Shown: positions 22,487-22,782 of the stretch, piece after piece
Layout: every line of letters starts with the position of its first letter
Position numbering within the stretch: the first letter of the stretch is position 1
Assembly: GCA_036565725.1 (NCBI GenBank)
Contig: DATCXQ010000239.1
Location: forward strand, 1 to 22,782
Reading direction: 5' to 3'
Length of the DNA stretch: 22,782 nt
Source of the DNA: JAJVID01 sp036565725
GTDB taxonomy: Bacteria; Acidobacteriota; Blastocatellia; RBC074
Translations under genes and position numbers: made by a program
The notes under the pieces: generated by a model
What the model was told of the DNA's origin: nothing
Seen by the model: the letters and a program-made list of their open reading frames with translations, nothing else
The model's database searches: none

Positions 22487-22782
22487 ATGAAACGATTATT
22501 GCTTACTGCCCTGGCCTGCTGTCTATGCGCGCTCACAACGCTGGCGCAGGAGAAGGCCGCGCCAGACCTCAGGCAATTAATGGCCGAGGCGAATAATCTC
22601 CGCGCGGAGTTGTTGCAACTTCAGATTGAATTTCAGGAATGGAAAATCAGCCATCTCGGACGCGAACTGCAACAAGTGCGCGACGAACAGCAACGACTGG
22701 CGGACGAAGCGCTCTCGCTCGAGCAGGAACTCGCGGCGCTCGATCAGCAGAACGGCGCCGCCGCGGGCGCCGCGCAAGAAGC
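22487..22782 (+). CDS. Secreted coiled-coil protein, 3' end outside the window
   Basis: An ATG at 22487, preceded by AAAAGGAGTGAGGAAG, opens a frame that stays open to the window edge (98 complete codons). Residues 1-20 are a signal peptide (LLLTALACCLCALTTLAQ). From about 27 to 88 the sequence is rich in Leu, Glu, Gln and Arg in heptad order (LRAELLQLQIEFQEW, LGRELQQVRDEQQRL, LSLEQELAAL), which predicts a long coiled coil. An Ala/Gly stretch follows at the edge. An envelope or periplasmic structural role is only a guess. Confidence 0.8.
   Translation, partial: MKRLLLTALACCLCALTTLAQEKAAPDLRQLMAEANNLRAELLQLQIEFQEWKISHLGRELQQVRDEQQRLADEALSLEQELAALDQQNGAAAGAAQE

Overview
The window looks like chromosomal DNA of an Acidobacteriota member, probably close to Blastocatellia. 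I infer this from a serine/threonine kinase fused to TolB/PD40 propeller repeats with the N-terminal helix typical of that phylum, its translationally coupled ECF sigma factor, many short palindromic repeats between genes, and moderately high GC. No rRNA, tRNA, CRISPR array, complete insertion sequence or phage gene was seen.

Left part (1-7465). After a repeat-bearing intergenic stretch comes a class I aminotransferase of the AspC/TyrB type (+). On the minus strand, in transcription order, lie a MoxR ATPase, a DUF58 protein, a TgpA-like membrane transglutaminase and a small secreted protein. The first three form a conserved cluster. A 612-bp gap then holds a MITE-like nested inverted repeat and a perfect 24-bp-arm hairpin.

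Middle part (7466-11118). An ECF sigma factor gene overlaps the start of the kinase-propeller gene (ATGA overlap, minus strand). The kinase carries an in-frame palindromic heptamer repeat inside its activation segment.

Right part (11119-22782), almost all plus strand. It starts with a small cysteine-rich secreted protein directly followed by a Crp/Fnr-family regulator that keeps the cAMP-pocket residues and a CRP-like recognition helix. Next come a collapsed DUF4331 gene, two genes of an unnamed family of secreted two-domain proteins (PGEF-SFDF-R motif), a secreted beta-lactamase-fold serine hydrolase with five N-terminal tandem repeats, the 3' remnant of a further family member, and a third complete family member. 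Then follow a DUF2071 protein, a small secreted protein, a rhomboid protease with zinc ribbon and TPR repeats, a mosaic of gene remnants, another secreted protein, a cluster of dispersed repeats, and a coiled-coil secreted protein cut by the window edge.

The most striking observation is a 66-bp promoter module present four times (12731, 13815, 14937, 21331). Each copy has a CRP-type operator TGTGA-N6-TCACA (two perfect, two with 9 of 10 positions) and a TA-N3-T -10 hexamer at exactly the same distance. The operator centre lies about 60-65 bp upstream of the expected start site, the geometry of a class I CRP-activated promoter. All four copies stand before genes for exported proteins, and the Crp-family regulator gene is next door. 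I propose a local cAMP-Crp-type regulon of secreted proteins that spread by duplication of promoter and gene together, in which the serine hydrolase appears to have taken over the promoter of a lost family member.
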